Shown: positions 61,246-64,000 of the stretch, in pieces | Layout of the letters: every line of letters starts with the position of its first letter | Numbering within the stretch: position 1 is the first letter of the stretch | From: Devosia beringensis | GTDB taxonomy: Bacteria; Pseudomonadota; Alphaproteobacteria; Rhizobiales; Devosiaceae | Direction of reading: 5' to 3' | Length of the DNA: 64,000 nt | Assembly: GCF_014926585.1 (NCBI RefSeq) | Contig: NZ_CP045422.1 | Span: 1,714,501-1,778,500 of the forward strand | The notes under the pieces: model-generated | What the model saw: the letters and a program-made list of their open reading frames with translations, nothing else | Database searches by the model: none | What the model was told of the DNA's origin: nothing | Made by a program: the position numbers and the translations under genes

Positions 61246-64000
61246 CTAGCCATTGGCCACCTTCTGCTCCGGACGGGGGTGAAACACCGCCATCAGGGCA
61301 TCATGGATCTTGCGCTGGCGCGGCTTGCTGACGATCTTCTGGCCGGTCAGGTCGGTGACGTAAAAGACGTCGACGGCCTTTTCGCCATAGGTGCCGATAT
61401 GGGCCGAACCGATGGTCAGGTTGAGGTCGGCAATCTCGCGGGTCAGCGCGTGCAGCAGGCCCGTGCGGTCGAGCCCCGAGACCTCGATGACGGTGAACTT
61501 TTCCGACAGGGCGTTGGAGACGGTGACCTCGGTGGGCAGGGCGAAGGGCTTGAGGCGCCGGTTGAGCCGGCTGTCCTTGCCCAGGTCGATCAGGATATGG
61601 CGCTTGCCCTGCAGCAGGGCCTTGACCGTATCGATGATGCGGGTGGCGCGGACCTTTTCGTCTTCGTCCGAGGTAAAGGCGCGACGCAGGCGGAAGGTAT
61701 CGATGGCGCGGCCGTCACGGGTGGAGAATATCTGCGCCCCGATGATGGAGGCATCCTGCATGGTACAGGCACCCGCGATCAGCGAGAGCAGGCGAGGGTG
61801 GTCGGGGGTATAGAAGCTGACCTCGGTAATGCCCTCGAAGGCCTTGATGCGGATCGAGCCGGCAAAGGGTTCGTCGGTCTTGTCCGCCAGGCGAATCATG
61901 CGGGCATGTTCGACCTGCAGTTCGGGTTCGGCGCGTAGCCAGTAATGGTCATAGTGGCGCGCCACATAGGTCTGCACCTCGGCCTGCGGCCAGGCCTTGA
62001 GCGCCTCAGACAGGTCATGGCGGGCCTGGTTGATGCGATCGGACTGGGTGACCTGGCTGTGGCCGCCCGAGAGCAGCGGCTCGGTAGCGTAAAACAGCGC
62101 GCGCAGCAGGCTACCTTTCCAACCGGTCCAGACGCCGGGGCCCACGGCGCGGATGTCGCAGGCGGTCAGGATCATCAGCAAGGCCAGGCGCTGGGGTGAC
62201 TGCACCACATCGGCAAAGGCCTTGGCGGTCTCGGGATCCTGGATGTCACGCGCCTGGGCGATCTCGCTCATCAGCAGGTGATATTCGACCAGCCAGGCGA
62301 CGGTGTCTGTTTCGGCGGCCGACAGGCCCAGCCGCGGGCAGAAGCGGCGGGCAATGCGGGCGCCGGCAATGGAATGGTCTTCCGGGCGCCCCTTGGCGAT
62401 GTCGTGCAGGAACAGAGCGACATAGAGCAGGCGGATGTCATTGAGCTGGGGCAGCAGTTCATGGGTCAGCGGCAGCTGATCGGCCAGCCCGCCATTGGCG
62501 ATGTCGGCCATGACGCCGATCGAGCGGATCAGGTGCTCGTCCACCGTATAGTGGTGGTACATGTTGAACTGCATCAGCGCGACGATCTTGCCGAATTCGG
62601 GCACGAACTTGCCCAGCACGCCGCTCTCGTTCATCTGGCGCAGAATGCGCTCGACCGACTGCGGCGCGGTCAGGATGGTGAGGAAAAACTCATTGGCCTT
62701 GGGATTGGCCCGCAGCGTGCGGTCGATCAGGCCGAGCGAGCGCGAAATGTGCTTGATCGCGTCGGGGTGGAACAGCAATTGCTCGCGCCCGGCAACCAGG
62801 AACATGCGGATGAGGTTGACCGGATCCCGTTCGAAGATATCGGGGCCGGCAATGTTGAGCCGGCCGGTATCGAGCACGAAGTCGGTCTCACCGCGGATCT
62901 TGCTCCGGCCGGGCCGGAACGGAGCCAGTACGCGCCCGACCAGATCCATGTCCTTGGCGTGGTTGAATTCGAGGCTGGCGCAGATGATGCGGGTGAGATC
63001 GCCGACATCCTTGGCAACGAGGAAATAGCGCTTCATGAAGCGCTCGACGCCCAGCATGCCGATGCGCTGGGCATAGCCCATGCGCTGGGCCAGTTCGGGC
63101 TGCATGTCGAAGGTCAGCTTTTCTTCCGAGCGCCCGGTGGCAAAATGGAGGTGGCAGCGCACCGCCCAGAGGAAATCCTCGGCGCGCGAGAAGATGCGGT
63201 TCTCGGCGGCGCTGAGTACGCCCTTGCCGACCAGTTCGTGGCTGGTCTTGACCTGGTAGAAATATTTGCCGATCCAGAACAGGGTATTGAGGTCGCGCAG
63301 CCCGCCCTTGCCGTCCTTGATATTGGGCTCGACGACATAGCGGGTATTGCCCATGGCCTTGTGGCGCTCGTCGCGCTCGGCCATCTTGGCGGCAATGAAT
63401 TCGGGGCCGGTGCGCGGCATGATCTCGGTTTCAAAGCGCCGCACCAGCTGGTTGAACAGCGTCTTGTCGCCGGTCAGGAAGCGCGATTCGAGGGTGGCGG
63501 TGCGCACGGTCATGTCGGCGCGGGCCATGCGGATGCATTCATCCACCGAGCGGACGGCGTGGCCGACCTTCTGGCCGAGATCCCAGAGCATGTAGAGGAT
63601 ATATTCGGTGACCTGCTCGCCCCAGGGCGTCTGCTTGTAGGGCAGGATGAACAGCAGGTCGATGTCGCTGCCCGGCGCCAGCGTGCCGCGGCCATAGCCG
63701 CCGACGGCCGAGAGCGCGATGGTTTCGGCGCCGGAGGGGTTGTCGACAGGATAGACCCGGCGGGTGGCAAACAGGTGCACCGCGGTGATGATCTCGTCCT
63801 GGGCATTGCTCAGGTTGTGGGCGCAGCGCAGGCCCTTGCCGCTGGCCAGCAGTTCGGCCTCGGCTTCACGGCGGGCGGTGGCCAGGGTCTGGCGGATATG
63901 GGCCAGCACGGCAGCACGGGCGGCAGTCGATTTTGGTTCATGCTCGCCAATGGCGGCATCGAACTCACCGAACAGGGTGTCGGCCGATTTGAGGGCGAAC
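61246..64000 (-). CDS. glnD: [Protein-PII] uridylyltransferase / uridylyl-removing enzyme (partial, N-terminus beyond right edge)
   Basis: The frame runs to the right edge without a start (visible N-terminal part FALKSADTLFGEFDAAIGEH), so about 917 residues are seen, close to the full family length of about 930. The nucleotidyltransferase motif is GGYGRGTLAPGSDIDLLFIL. The HD domain has LFLHDIAKGRPEDHSIAGAR. Two C-terminal ACT domains follow (TEVSFYTPDHPRLLSLIAGA and TVIEVSGLDRTGLLHALTRE). It uridylylates PII at low nitrogen and removes UMP when glutamine is high. It is the first gene of the glnD-murJ-trpS-usp-nifU block in this window. Confidence 0.97.
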   Translation of the reverse strand, partial: FALKSADTLFGEFDAAIGEHEPKSTAARAAVLAHIRQTLATARREAEAELLASGKGLRCAHNLSNAQDEIITAVHLFATRRVYPVDNPSGAETIALSAVGGYGRGTLAPGSDIDLLFILPYKQTPWGEQVTEYILYMLWDLGQKVGHAVRSVDECIRMARADMTVRTATLESRFLTGDKTLFNQLVRRFETEIMPRTGPEFIAAKMAERDERHKAMGNTRYVVEPNIKDGKGGLRDLNTLFWIGKYFYQVKTSHELVGKGVLSAAENRIFSRAEDFLWAVRCHLHFATGRSEEKLTFDMQPELAQRMGYAQRIGMLGVERFMKRYFLVAKDVGDLTRIICASLEFNHAKDMDLVGRVLAPFRPGRSKIRGETDFVLDTGRLNIAGPDIFERDPVNLIRMFLVAGREQLLFHPDAIKHISRSLGLIDRTLRANPKANEFFLTILTAPQSVERILRQMNESGVLGKFVPEFGKIVALMQFNMYHHYTVDEHLIRSIGVMADIANGGLADQLPLTHELLPQLNDIRLLYVALFLHDIAKGRPEDHSIAGARIARRFCPRLGLSAAETDTVAWLVEYHLLMSEIAQARDIQDPETAKAFADVVQSPQRLALLMILTACDIRAVGPGVWTGWKGSLLRALFYATEPLLSGGHSQVTQSDRINQARHDLSEALKAWPQAEVQTYVARHYDHYWLRAEPELQVEHARMIRLADKTDEPFAGSIRIKAFEGITEVSFYTPDHPRLLSLIAGACTMQDASIIGAQIFSTRDGRAIDTFRLRRAFTSDEDEKVRATRIIDTVKALLQGKRHILIDLGKDSRLNRRLKPFALPTEVTVSNALSEKFTVIEVSGLDRTGLLHALTREIADLNLTIGSAHIGTYGEKAVDVFYVTDLTGQKIVSKPRQRKIHDALMAVFHPRPEQKVANG

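Noticed and set aside
59545..61938. 797-codon plus-strand frame opposite trpS, murJ and glnD
   Set aside because: A Gly/Gln/His-rich shadow frame crossing three real minus-strand genes.

Overview
The window is high-GC DNA with dense coding on both strands. It comes from an alphaproteobacterium of the order Hyphomicrobiales (Rhizobiales). The evidence is a MipZ division-plane ATPase, a bacterial NDUFA9-like protein, an HWE-type histidine kinase, an Irr-type iron box in front of a NifU-like gene, and the blocks glnD-murJ-trpS-usp-nifU, miaB-phoH-ybeY-corC, metK-trmB, rimP-nusA-ylxR-infB and rpsO-pnp. Overall content resembles Devosia and relatives, but the genus is inference.

Layout. 1-2.2 kb: a minus-strand run (ACT-domain protein cut by the left edge, Trm112-like protein, LON-substrate-binding-domain protein, CnoX-like thioredoxin/TPR protein), then tRNA-Gly(GCC) on the plus strand. 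3.1-7.7 kb: a three-gene unit joining a UDP-sulfoquinovose synthase homologue to a BcsB-like periplasmic protein and a processive family-2 glycosyltransferase. This is a candidate locus for an unusual, possibly sulfonated, exopolysaccharide. 7.7-11.7 kb: mipZ, a YCII protein, an aldo/keto reductase, a flavin monooxygenase-like enzyme and a DUF2188-like protein.

11.7-27.7 kb is an accessory carbohydrate/carboxylate region. It holds a sugar ABC transporter operon with two Gfo/Idh/MocA oxidoreductases, a divergent LysR gene, a tripartite tricarboxylate transporter (tctCBA) ending in a TetR gene, a TauE/SafE exporter, and a catabolic trio (Gfo/Idh oxidoreductase, DUF993 aldolase-like protein, TIM-barrel isomerase). 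A 16-bp dyad of the form GTAACY-N4-RGTTAC lies upstream of the ABC operon, tctC and the trio, which suggests one local regulon.

27.8-36.4 kb: a small secreted protein, an RNA uracil-C5 methyltransferase, a D-lactate dehydrogenase-type flavo-iron-sulfur protein with a palindrome at its start, a Tat-exported flavoprotein, a PadR regulator with an inverted-repeat operator, and an NDUFA9-like protein. 36.6-55.7 kb: tRNA-Leu(CAG) and the translation/RNA modules. These are arranged unusually: miaB-phoH-ybeY-corC lies inverted between infB and rpsO, and rbfA, truB and lnt are absent from the window. 55.8-64 kb: a protein of unknown function, an L,D-transpeptidase, nifU-like, usp, trpS, murJ and glnD (5' end beyond the right edge).

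All functional calls come from reading the translated sequence and recalling families. No similarity search was run.
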